From contig NZ_CP028908.1 of the NCBI RefSeq assembly GCF_024181725.1, positions 5,011,501-5,075,500 of the forward strand: DNA of 64,000 nucleotides, written 5' to 3'. Each line of letters starts with the position of its first letter. The stretch's first letter is position 1. The translations under genes were made by a program, and so were the position numbers. This DNA is from Bradyrhizobium sp. WD16. Its GTDB lineage: Bacteria; Pseudomonadota; Alphaproteobacteria; Rhizobiales; Xanthobacteraceae. A model generated the notes under the pieces. That model searched no databases and was not told where the DNA came from. It saw nothing but the letters and a program-made list of their open reading frames with translations. Below are positions 16,067-24,321 of the stretch, in pieces.

Positions 16067-19000
16067 TTGGCGTCGATTGCGGCGCACGCGAGCCCGCTGC
16101 GCGACCGCGCCCGGTCGGACCATCTCGCACATCAGCGCGACGACTGGCGCGTCGACGACCGCCTGCAGACCTGGCGTTCGACCGCCGCCGACGGCGATGA
16201 GATCGGCTTCGCCGCGCGACTGAGATCGTTGGGTCTCGACCTCCCGCGCGCGCGTCTGATCCTGCAAGCGACGCCGGCGCAACAGGAACTCCCGTCATGG
16301 ACCGGCCTCCTCAATGAGGTATTGCACCGCAACACTTCAGGCGACCAGGCTCTCGGACCGGAGCACGACCTCGCCGAACACACCAAGCGTCCAATTCCCT
16401 TTCGCGACGTCCTGTTGCCCTTCGCCCAAGCCGCAATCGACAGGCTGTCGCGACAGCTCGGCGGCACTTATCAGGATTGGCCGGCCAATATACGCGCGAC
16501 ACTCGAGCGGGCGCTGCTCGAGACGCTCGCGTCCATCAGCGGTCGCGTCCTGCTCGTCGAGTTTCGCACCTCTCTTGCATGCCGGCAGCTGACGGCCTCA
16601 CCTCCGGACGCCACGGCGGAGAGCGCCGGCACCGCTTCCGCCTACCGCCAGTTCGTGCGGGAGATGCGCGGCGACGGATTGAAGGCGCTTTTCATCGACT
16701 ATTGCGTGCTCGCGCGGCTGATGTCCGTCGCCATCCAGAACTGGGTGACGACGACGGCCGCGTTTCTGACGCATCTTACCGGTGACCTAGACGCCATTCG
16801 TGCCACGTTCCTGATGGCCGGAGACCCTGCCGAGATCGTCGGCGTGCAGACGGGCCTGTCCGACCCCCATTGCGGCGGCCGCACGGTGATCGCCGTGCAG
16901 TTCGGCTCGGGCACTAAGATCGTCTACAAGCCGCGAAACATCGACCTCGACGCCGATTTCGCCGCCTTCATCGACGGCCTGAACGCAACCTCCGGCCTGA
17001 CGCCGCTCTATCGCCTCAAGACACTCTGCCGCGGCGACTACGGCTGGACCGCCTTCGTCGCGCCGCGGGGGGCCGAGACCGACGCATCCATCCGCCGGTT
17101 CTATCGTCGCACCGGGATGTTGCTCGGCCTGATCTATGCGCTCAACGGCCGCGATTTTCATTTCGAGAACATCGTCGCCTGCGGCGATCATCCTGTCGCC
17201 GTCGACCTCGAGACCCTCTTCCACAACTCCGGCCGGCACGCGCTCAACGATCCCGCGACCGACGACGCCACGAGCCGGAGCCTGCGCCGCTCGGTCCTGC
17301 AGACCAATGTCCTTCCGAGCGTCGTGCGCCGCGACAAGCAATATTTCGAGATCTCCGCGCTGGCGCGGTCGCCGGACAGCGCCGAGGAGGTGGAGGCCCT
17401 GGTCTGGCGGAATGTCGATACCGATGCGATCGATTACCGCTATGCGCGCATCAAGACCGAGGCGGCCAACAATCTTCCCACGCTCGATGGCCGCGGCGTG
17501 TCGCCGGCCGACTACGTCGGCGAGATCAGCGGCGGCTTCGCCGCGATCTACCGCTTTCTCATGAATAACAAGGGGCCGCTGCTCGAGGAAGGCGGCGCGC
17601 TCCACCGCGTCTTCCGGCACGAAGCCCGATTCCTGCGGCGCGCGACCTCGCTCTACGACGACATTCTCTACCGCGCGCTGGCTCCAGAAAGCCTGAGCGA
17701 GGGGGTGGATTTCAGCATCCAGCTCGACCAGCTGGCGAGACCGCTGACTTCATCCCCCGCCACGGACCCGGGCGACTGGGCCGTTCTCGAAGCCGAGCTT
17801 GATGCGCTGTGGAATCTCGATATTCCGAAATTCATCACCTGGGGGACCGGCCTCGGACTGAACCTCGATAACGGCGCCATGATCGCCCGCTACTTTCCGC
17901 GGTCAGCCTGGGACGAAGCCGTCGAGCGCATCAAGGCGCTCGACGAGAACGATCTGCGCTGGCAGCTGTCGCTGATCTCCGCCGCGATGGAAGCCTCTTA
18001 TCCTGCCGCCGAGCCCGGCGGCCCACCCGGTCCCACGCCGGCGGCCGCCTCGGACATGCCTGCAACGCAAGCAGCCCTGTTGACCCATGCCATCGCCATC
18101 GCCGACCAACTGCGCGCCTGCGCCATCACCTCCGAGACGGGAGAGCCGAGCTGGCCGACCTTCGTCTACCTCAACGGCACGGACCGTTTCACCCTGCAGG
18201 GGCTCTGCCACGATCTGTATAGCGGACGATCCGGCATCGCCCTGTTCTTCGCCGCGGTCGAAGCCGTTGCCCCCGGCAGGGGCTTCGGCCCGCTTGCCAT
18301 TTCGACGCTGGCGCCCGTCCGGCGATGGCTGGAGCGGGCGCGTTTCGACGAAATCGCCATCATGGGCCTCGGCGGCTTTCTCGGGCTGCCCTCGGCCATC
18401 TACGGCCTCGTCAAGGTCGGCGAACTCCTCCGCATGCCGGAGCTGTTGCACGATGCCGGGCGGGCGATCGGCGCCATCGACCGCCGCCTGATCGAAGCCG
18501 ACCAGACCTACGACGTCGTCGGCGGCGCCGCCGGCGCCATTCTCGTCCTGCTCGCATGCCGTGCCGGTCTCGGAGATGCCACGACCCTTCCGGCAGCGAT
18601 TGCCTGCGGCGAGCATCTCCTCGCCGCGAGGAGACCGCATCCGTCCGGCTATCGCACGTGGTCGTCCTCGCGCGGGCCGGCGCTGACCGGCTTCGCCCAT
18701 GGCAGCAGCGGCATCATCCATGCGCTATTGAAGCTCTATCAGGCGACGGGCCGGCGCCCCTTGTACGATGCCGCCGTTGAAGCGCTCGCCTTCGAGCGGA
18801 CCGAATTCGTCGCGGCTGTGAACAACTGGCCCGACCGGCGTCGACCGCCAAGCCCGGAGGCGTTGGCGCCCGACTTCAAGATTGCCTGGTGCCAGGGCGC
18901 GCCGGGGATCGCCCTCGCCCGCCTCGCGGCGCTGCACGTCCACGATACGCCCGAGATCAGGCGCGACATTCGCGCGGCCCTCGCGGCGAGCTGCGCCAGC

Positions 19001-19279
19001 CTCCCGCTGCCCCGGGACCACCTCTGTTGCGGCAATGCCGGCCTGATCGAAACACTCCTGGTCGCCGGCAGCACCCCGGCGATCGACCAGGCCCCGTCAA
19101 CCGGTTACGATCTCGCCACGCGCATCATCGCCCGTGCCCAAGCGGCCGGCTCCTTCGCGTTCGCCTTCGAGAAGACCTTCGTCAACCCGACCTTGATGCA
19201 GGGCCGCGCCGGACTGGGCTATCAGTTCCTGCGGCTCGCCTGTCCGGACCGTCTGCCTGCGGTTCTCCTTCTCGAGTAG
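16067..19279 (+). CDS. lanM: Class II lanthipeptide synthetase LanM
   Basis: 1070 residues from the TTG at 16067. Dehydratase half (DUF4135): KIVYKPRNIDLDADF and the phosphotransfer motif GRDFHFENIVACGDHPVAVDLETLF, which makes Ser/Thr phosphorylation and elimination likely. LanC-like cyclase half: GGAAGAILV, GFAHGSSGIIHAL, WCQGAPGIAL and LCCGNAGLIE, with Cys942, Cys987 and Cys988 as the zinc ligands. The CCG form (not CHG) is that of ProcM-like synthetases with broad substrate use. The frame is open to 15986, and LLSSELTREE before the TTG reads like real protein, yet no ATG, GTG or TTG precedes it, so the true start is unsettled. Precursor candidates sit at 15667 and 19313. Confidence 0.92.
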   Translation: MASIAAHASPLRDRARSDHLAHQRDDWRVDDRLQTWRSTAADGDEIGFAARLRSLGLDLPRARLILQATPAQQELPSWTGLLNEVLHRNTSGDQALGPEHDLAEHTKRPIPFRDVLLPFAQAAIDRLSRQLGGTYQDWPANIRATLERALLETLASISGRVLLVEFRTSLACRQLTASPPDATAESAGTASAYRQFVREMRGDGLKALFIDYCVLARLMSVAIQNWVTTTAAFLTHLTGDLDAIRATFLMAGDPAEIVGVQTGLSDPHCGGRTVIAVQFGSGTKIVYKPRNIDLDADFAAFIDGLNATSGLTPLYRLKTLCRGDYGWTAFVAPRGAETDASIRRFYRRTGMLLGLIYALNGRDFHFENIVACGDHPVAVDLETLFHNSGRHALNDPATDDATSRSLRRSVLQTNVLPSVVRRDKQYFEISALARSPDSAEEVEALVWRNVDTDAIDYRYARIKTEAANNLPTLDGRGVSPADYVGEISGGFAAIYRFLMNNKGPLLEEGGALHRVFRHEARFLRRATSLYDDILYRALAPESLSEGVDFSIQLDQLARPLTSSPATDPGDWAVLEAELDALWNLDIPKFITWGTGLGLNLDNGAMIARYFPRSAWDEAVERIKALDENDLRWQLSLISAAMEASYPAAEPGGPPGPTPAAASDMPATQAALLTHAIAIADQLRACAITSETGEPSWPTFVYLNGTDRFTLQGLCHDLYSGRSGIALFFAAVEAVAPGRGFGPLAISTLAPVRRWLERARFDEIAIMGLGGFLGLPSAIYGLVKVGELLRMPELLHDAGRAIGAIDRRLIEADQTYDVVGGAAGAILVLLACRAGLGDATTLPAAIACGEHLLAARRPHPSGYRTWSSSRGPALTGFAHGSSGIIHALLKLYQATGRRPLYDAAVEALAFERTEFVAAVNNWPDRRRPPSPEALAPDFKIAWCQGAPGIALARLAALHVHDTPEIRRDIRAALAASCASLPLPRDHLCCGNAGLIETLLVAGSTPAIDQAPSTGYDLATRIIARAQAAGSFAFAFEKTFVNPTLMQGRAGLGYQFLRLACPDRLPAVLLLE

Positions 19280-19312
19280 ATATCCGCGCATGTGCGATCA
19301 TGGAGACGACAG

Positions 19313-19558
19313 ATGACCGCCCCGCCAGAGGCCTTGACCCGGTCCGAACTCGACGACGCGGTCAAGCGGATCTTCCGCCGCTCGCAGACGGATTGCGTCT
19401 TCCGCCAACGCTGCCTGGCCGATGCCCCTGCGGTCATCTTGGAAATGACCGGCAAAGTGCTTCCGCCCGGGCTTGTCGTCGAATTTCGCGACGATGACGG
19501 CACAGCCGCGACGACGAAGTCGACAGAAGACGCGCCGCAAGGGCCCGGCAGAGGATGA
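19313..19558 (+). CDS. NHLP-leader-like small protein
   Basis: 81 residues from the ATG at 19313 after GGAGACGACAG, 33 bases behind the synthetase stop. The middle (ELDDAVKRIFRRSQTD, FRQRCLADAPAVILEMTG, then KVLPPGLVVEFRDDDG) has the helix plus 'leader-then-strand' pattern of nitrile-hydratase-like leader peptides. The tail GTAATTKSTEDAPQGPGRG has many Thr but no Cys after the leader. So it may be a precursor that is dehydrated without rings, an accessory protein, or a remnant. Probably co-transcribed with lanM. Confidence 0.55.
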   Translation: MTAPPEALTRSELDDAVKRIFRRSQTDCVFRQRCLADAPAVILEMTGKVLPPGLVVEFRDDDGTAATTKSTEDAPQGPGRG

Positions 19559-19570
19559 GCCTGGCGCCCC

Positions 19571-20063
19571 CCAGTGTCCCGTCTCCGAATTACCGCTTCG
19601 TTTGCCTCACGCTCGCACGGTCATTCGGAGACATAGGGACACTAGCAAAATCAAAGTGCTAGTGTGGCTTATGTCTCGCAATTGCCTACGAGAGGGTTGC
19701 CGCGAAGGCGGTAGGCAATTGCGAGACGCCACACTAGTGTCCCGTCTCCGAATTACCGCTTCGTTTGCCTCACGCTCGCACGGTCATTCGGAGACATAGG
19801 GACACTAGCAAAATCAAAGCGCTAGTGTGGCTTATGTCTCGCAATTGCCTACGAGAGGGTTGCCGCGAAGGCGGTAGGCAATTGCGAGACGCCACACTAG
19901 TGTCCCGTCTCCGAATTACCGCTTCGTTTGCCTCACGCTCGCACGGTCATTCGGAGACATAGGGACACTAGCAAAATCAAAGTGCTAGTGTGGCTTATGT
20001 CTCGCAATTGCCTACGAGAGGGTTGCCGCGAAGGCGGTAGGCAATTGCGAGACGCCACACTAG
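19571..20063. repeat. CTAG-bounded palindrome array, three A-B units
   Basis: Three tandem 163-bp units starting at 19571, 19734 and 19897. Each has an A palindrome (19571-19645, 19734-19808, 19897-19971) and a B palindrome (19659-19737, 19822-19900, 19985-20063) joined by CAAAATCAAAGYG-like spacers. The first edge reads CCAG, a one-base change from CTAG. The block fills the gap between the NHLP-like gene and the convergent GT61-like gene, whose stop codon lies in the last CTAG. No gene is in it. Confidence 0.92.
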
Positions 20064-21115
20064 ACCGCGACCTTCAGCATTCGATCAAGGGTCTGGCCAA
20101 TCTCCAACGCACTGAACCGGTAGCCGCGTTCGCCGCGGCGGCCGACCACGAAACCGAAACGCATGCCCAGGCATTGCGTCCAGCCGCGATGGTTCGGAGA
20201 GAAGCGGTCCGCCGGCTGCAGGACCAGCAGGGCGCAGGTTTCGGGACAAGCAAAGGCGCAATGCGCAACGTGGCTTCCTTCCATCGACACGACCGCCTCG
20301 GCGCCCATCAGCGCCTCCACGATCTCCTGCATTCCCGCCTCATGCACATCGACCGTGGCAAAGCCGAGCCTGGTCAACGCCTCCGCAATCTCGCGCTCGT
20401 TCTCGATCTCGCGCGGCTCGCCTGACGGGCCGCGCCTTAGATAGACCCAGCGCAAGCCCTCCCGAGCGCGATATCTCGCTCGCAGGCGCGCCCGCAGGAC
20501 TTCGTATCTCGCACGCTTGAGCCCGTTCTGGGCGTAGTCGTTGAAGATCACCAGGTGGTCGATCCGGGCTCTGTCGATCGGGGTCCAATCCTGGCCGAAG
20601 GCCGCCTCATAGTCGCCAGCATGCCGGAACTCCGGCCGGCGGGTGCACAGGCATGTCCCCGCGGCTTCGGCCAGGAAATACTGCGCACAGTCGTCACGAA
20701 GCCAATGACCGAAATATTTCGATCCCATGGCGGAGGACGCCAGGGCCGCCGCCGTCAGGTGCCTCTCCTCGCCGCTGCAACCCGGTAGAGGGCTTTCAGA
20801 TAGGCGGTGCCGATGGCGGCCGACATGAATCACCCCGTCCAGAAGGATCGCGCGCTTGAAGTGATAGGCGATGGTCGCCGGATGCGTGATGGTGGTCGCA
20901 ACCGCAGCACGAACGGCGCTCTCGACCGTGTAATGGGTCCGGGTGCCCGTGACGCGATCGATCTGTCCGGGCAGATAGATCGCGGGCCGCAAGGTCTCGC
21001 GCGCCGCCGGCGCGAGAACGTCCTGCCGGGACGCCTCCTCCTCGAGTGCAGTCGGACCTGGCACCGCGCTCATGAACGATTGCAATCCTGCTGCCAATCG
21101 AATCGGAAGTCGCAT
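20060..21115 (-). CDS. GT61-like glycosyltransferase
   Basis: 351 residues of the DUF563/GT61 type: SKYFGHWLRDDCAQYFLAEA, DWTPIDRARIDHLVIFNDYAQN, EAVVSMEGSHVAHCAFACPETC and the basic end. A role in surface glycan or peptide glycosylation is likely. The stop TAG is part of the CTAG that ends the repeat array, so the repeat and the gene end overlap by three bases. Last of a minus-strand run of four carbohydrate genes after an ABC exporter. Confidence 0.75.
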   Translation of the reverse strand: MRLPIRLAAGLQSFMSAVPGPTALEEEASRQDVLAPAARETLRPAIYLPGQIDRVTGTRTHYTVESAVRAAVATTITHPATIAYHFKRAILLDGVIHVGRHRHRLSESPLPGCSGEERHLTAAALASSAMGSKYFGHWLRDDCAQYFLAEAAGTCLCTRRPEFRHAGDYEAAFGQDWTPIDRARIDHLVIFNDYAQNGLKRARYEVLRARLRARYRAREGLRWVYLRRGPSGEPREIENEREIAEALTRLGFATVDVHEAGMQEIVEALMGAEAVVSMEGSHVAHCAFACPETCALLVLQPADRFSPNHRGWTQCLGMRFGFVVGRRGERGYRFSALEIGQTLDRMLKVAV

Positions 21116-21140
21116 TGTCCCCTTGCTCGATGATGGATGC

Positions 21141-22316
21141 TCAGCCTGCAGCCAGGGTTTCCCGGATCAACGCCTGCCACGACGACATTTCCCGCGCCGG
21201 CGCAAATCGCTCCCGCCACTGGGCGACGAAGCCGTAGTCGACCTGAAGCGTGGATTGCAGAATATCGTTCACCATGGCCCTGAGCTGTTGGAGAAACCCG
21301 TCGGCATCCGCGACGTCGGCGAGCCGCACATGGGAGATCCCCTCGACCCCTTCGCTCATCTCACCGCATCGCGTCGTGACGAGCGGCACCCCGGCGCAAA
21401 TCGCAGCGATCCGCCCGGACGAACTGCCTTCGCCCAAGGTGGCCGAGCAATAGACGTCGGCGGCGGCGAGCGCCACGCGAACGTCCTCTCTCGGCACTTT
21501 GCCGGCAAACACGAGGTTGGCGCCGTGTTTCGCCAACAGGTCGTCAGCACGCCTCTTCCAGAAGCCCGCTTCCTGGAGCGAGATATCACCGAACAAGTCG
21601 AGGCGAACCGGCAACCCGTCCGCCAGCAGTCGCTCGACGCTGTTCAGCAAGACCGCGGTTCCCTTCTTGAAGCTGAAGCCGGTGTCGGCGATGAGCGCCA
21701 CCTGCGCGCGCCCGCCCGCGCTGCGCGGCGCGATCTGCGGGAGTTCGATCGCGCTCGGAATGCAGACGATGCGGCCGGCCTCCATGCTCTCCAAACCTGC
21801 ACGCTGTTCGCCGTTCTTGACGACGAGCGCGGCCGCGGTCCGGCAGACATACGCGATCGCGGCCCTTTCGCCTGCATTCCTGAAACCGCGCGAAAAGTCG
21901 GTGCCCACCATCACGGCGATGTGCGGGAAGTGCAGTTCCCGTCCGATCATCGCCGCGACATGCCCAGCAGTGAGCATGAAATTGGATATCAGCAGCGGCC
22001 GCTGGTCGGCGCTCGCCGCACGCCTGGAGATCTCGTTTTTCAGGATCTGATAGTTCATGCGCGCCCGTTCCCGGGCAAAACGTTCGGTCGAGGTCTGATC
22101 GGCAAGCGGCTCTTCCCAGGGAAAGCGAAGCGGCGCCAGCGGCACGACCTCGTAGCCGGCCCCATTGGTTCTGACCTGCCGCTGATCACCGCAAACATAG
22201 ACCGTGACGCGCAAGCCGGCGCGCGACAGCCACCCGGCGAAGCGCTCCGTCCAGAGCTCGAGTCCTCCCTCGCTCGGCGGGTACTCCTCGGTAATCAGAT
22301 GGACAGAGCCGTTCAT
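21141..22316 (-). CDS. Glycosyltransferase family 4-type
   Basis: 391 residues, GT-B fold. N-terminal ITEEYPPSEGGLELWTERFAGWLSRAG and the C-terminal nucleotide-sugar part LADGLPVRLDLFGD, VALAAADVYCSATLGEGSSSGRIAAICAGVPLV with the EGSSSGR donor-binding loop. Donor and acceptor unknown. Twenty-five bases from the GT61-like gene downstream and 72 from the deacetylase upstream, so an operon is likely. With the ABC exporter it may build a glycan or decorate a peptide. Confidence 0.85.
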   Translation of the reverse strand: MNGSVHLITEEYPPSEGGLELWTERFAGWLSRAGLRVTVYVCGDQRQVRTNGAGYEVVPLAPLRFPWEEPLADQTSTERFARERARMNYQILKNEISRRAASADQRPLLISNFMLTAGHVAAMIGRELHFPHIAVMVGTDFSRGFRNAGERAAIAYVCRTAAALVVKNGEQRAGLESMEAGRIVCIPSAIELPQIAPRSAGGRAQVALIADTGFSFKKGTAVLLNSVERLLADGLPVRLDLFGDISLQEAGFWKRRADDLLAKHGANLVFAGKVPREDVRVALAAADVYCSATLGEGSSSGRIAAICAGVPLVTTRCGEMSEGVEGISHVRLADVADADGFLQQLRAMVNDILQSTLQVDYGFVAQWRERFAPAREMSSWQALIRETLAAG

Positions 22317-22388
22317 CAGACTCCTCCGGTTCGGCGCCGGCCCGCCGAGCCGCGGCTCGATCAGCGGGGGCGCGCGCGACTGTCCCGA

Positions 22389-23201
22389 TCAGGCTGCAGC
22401 CACCCGGCACAGCTCCGGCGTGATTTCGATCCTCGTCCAGACGTTGCGGCCGACCTGGCTTGACGTGGGCCCGACGAGATAAACAATCTCGGCCAACTCG
22501 CCGATCATGCTCCGATGGCGTACGGTGCGGCCGAACGGCAGCGCATATTCCATCGCGTGCACGTTCAGCTGTGCGCCCAGCCAGTCGCGCGTCTGCGCGA
22601 CATCGCGGCGCAAGACGTCGTCGTCGAGCGAATCGATGTCCTGGTGGCTGCGGCCATGGTTTTCGATCGTAACCCCCATATCCACCAGATTCAGCAGCTC
22701 CCGGCGGCTCAGGGTCTGGGCATGCTCCTCGAGCGCGTACGCGCTGCAGTTCAACAGCTCGCCGATTTCGGCGACATGGCTGCATGCGGCCTCGGGCGTC
22801 AGAGCCGAGAGCACAGCCTTCGCCGCGCGGCGGAACACATCGATGCCCTGCCCGAGATCATAGACCTCGCCGCCGTAGCTGACCCGCGCCTCCCGTCTCG
22901 CGTCGAGGCAGGCGTTGAGCAGAGAAAAGAAATAGGGCTCTCCCGTCTCGACCTGATGCGCGTTGACAAACAAGCGAACGTGGTGCCCGCACTCGCGCGC
23001 GAGCGCAGCCGCGTGGCCGGCCGCCCTGGTCGAATCGTCGATGGTCAGGATGTCTCCGGGACCGCTTGGCGGTCCCGCTCGATAGGGCGACGACCGCGCC
23101 CTCAGATAGGATCGGAGCGCCGCCTCAGGAGCAATATTTCGAAAGATCTGCTGTCCGCCTGCCCATTCGCGCGCACAGCCATGCAACAGATGTATCGCCA
23201 T
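22389..23201 (-). CDS. Polysaccharide deacetylase family protein
   Basis: 270 residues with LTIDDSTRAAGHAAALAREC (Asp pair), VTIENHGRSHQDI (His pair) and ALPFG. The catalytic core is present but the domain between is longer than usual and Cys-rich. Likely removes an acyl group from a sugar in the product made by the neighbouring transferases. Five bases downstream of the next glycosyltransferase gene, so translated with it. Confidence 0.72.
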   Translation of the reverse strand: MAIHLLHGCAREWAGGQQIFRNIAPEAALRSYLRARSSPYRAGPPSGPGDILTIDDSTRAAGHAAALARECGHHVRLFVNAHQVETGEPYFFSLLNACLDARREARVSYGGEVYDLGQGIDVFRRAAKAVLSALTPEAACSHVAEIGELLNCSAYALEEHAQTLSRRELLNLVDMGVTIENHGRSHQDIDSLDDDVLRRDVAQTRDWLGAQLNVHAMEYALPFGRTVRHRSMIGELAEIVYLVGPTSSQVGRNVWTRIEITPELCRVAAA

Positions 23202-23206
23202 GCGCC

Positions 23207-24157
23207 TCAGCCTTCTATTCCGTCTTCTTGTCGCAGGCTAAAATAGCTGCTCGCCAGTTCCCTGATCCGCATTGGCGCATCGTCCGACCACTCCCAGGCG
23301 CCCGACGCGCCGATGCGCAGGTCCCGCACCGGATCGAACCCCAGCTCGGCGAGGAGCTGATGGCGGCGCGAATAGTTGCGGTTCTCTTCGCTGCCGTGCC
23401 AAAGATGAAGGGCGCGCCCTTCGCGACAGCCAACGCGCCCCTTGGTCGCCAGCCAGAACGGCTGCGCCCAGGCTTCGTATTGCGACCGGCGGACATCATC
23501 CAGGCAGTGAATGGAGGCCAGTTCCTGGTAACGGCCGAGACAGGCGGCCGCCAGGGCGCGGTCGGCACCGCCGAGGATCATGGCGTCGTAGAATCCGTGC
23601 CGCTCCATCAGTTCACGACTTGCCGCCCATGCGCCGCCCTGAAAGGCGTGCCTGAGCGTCTTGAACGCCTGCAGTTCCAGCCGGTTCCGCCCAGCGAAAG
23701 ACAGATATGCGATGGCGTAGCCGCTCGGCGGCCGGTCGGGGCTCATCGCCGCCGAAATCGTCTCGCCCTCCTCGAGGTTGACCAGCTCCGAGTAGCACTG
23801 CACCAGATCGAACCGGCGCAGCAGCTGCCGCGTGGCATCAAGCCAGTCCTGGTCGGCGAAGACGAAGTCACAATCGACCCAGGAGATATAGCGCACCGTT
23901 TGCGGCAGCCTCTCGAGCGCAAGATTGAGCATCCGCTCCTTCTGCCAGAGCACCGCTCCCGGGCTGACGCGCAGCACCCAGTCTGCATCGTCGTTGGCGA
24001 GCTCGAAGACGCCATTGGGCGAAAACTCGACGACGACAAGCGGCGCGGCGAGATGCCGGCGAAACCGCGTGAAGTTATTCCGGCGCGAGGCATAGCGACA
24101 TGGGTTGAAGTAGGTGCTGACCACACAAATGTCGCTCTCGTCGAGAGTTCTTCGCAT
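23207..24157 (-). CDS. Putative glycosyltransferase (GT-A-like)
   Basis: 316 residues. Not a named family to me, but the plan is that of a GT-A enzyme: opening strand ICVVSTYFNPCRYASR, an acceptor loop LRVSPGAVLWQKERMLNLAL, a DxD-like SWVDCDFVFADQDWL, and a late GGADRALAAACLG. Coupled to the deacetylase gene (5-base gap). Probably adds a sugar in the same pathway. Function is inferred from motifs and context. Confidence 0.6.
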   Translation of the reverse strand: MRRTLDESDICVVSTYFNPCRYASRRNNFTRFRRHLAAPLVVVEFSPNGVFELANDDADWVLRVSPGAVLWQKERMLNLALERLPQTVRYISWVDCDFVFADQDWLDATRQLLRRFDLVQCYSELVNLEEGETISAAMSPDRPPSGYAIAYLSFAGRNRLELQAFKTLRHAFQGGAWAASRELMERHGFYDAMILGGADRALAAACLGRYQELASIHCLDDVRRSQYEAWAQPFWLATKGRVGCREGRALHLWHGSEENRNYSRRHQLLAELGFDPVRDLRIGASGAWEWSDDAPMRIRELASSYFSLRQEDGIEG

Positions 24158-24321
24158 GTGGTCCGCGTCGCCATGGCCATGATCGAAGCCCGGAGCAGTT
24201 TAGACGCGCCACATGCTTTCCGCCAGCCCGCCGGCCCTTGGACCAAGCTCGTCGGGGCGAGCGGTCAGACAAGTACAATCATACCGAACACGGGGTATCC
24301 CGAAGTAACTGCCAAATGCGC

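Noticed and set aside
19473-20425. Repeated plus-strand frames through the 19.6-20.1 kb palindromes (peptides starting MPHARTVIRRHRD)
   Set aside because: They arise only because the palindromes are repeated; the same peptide appears at other arrays and has no ribosome site.
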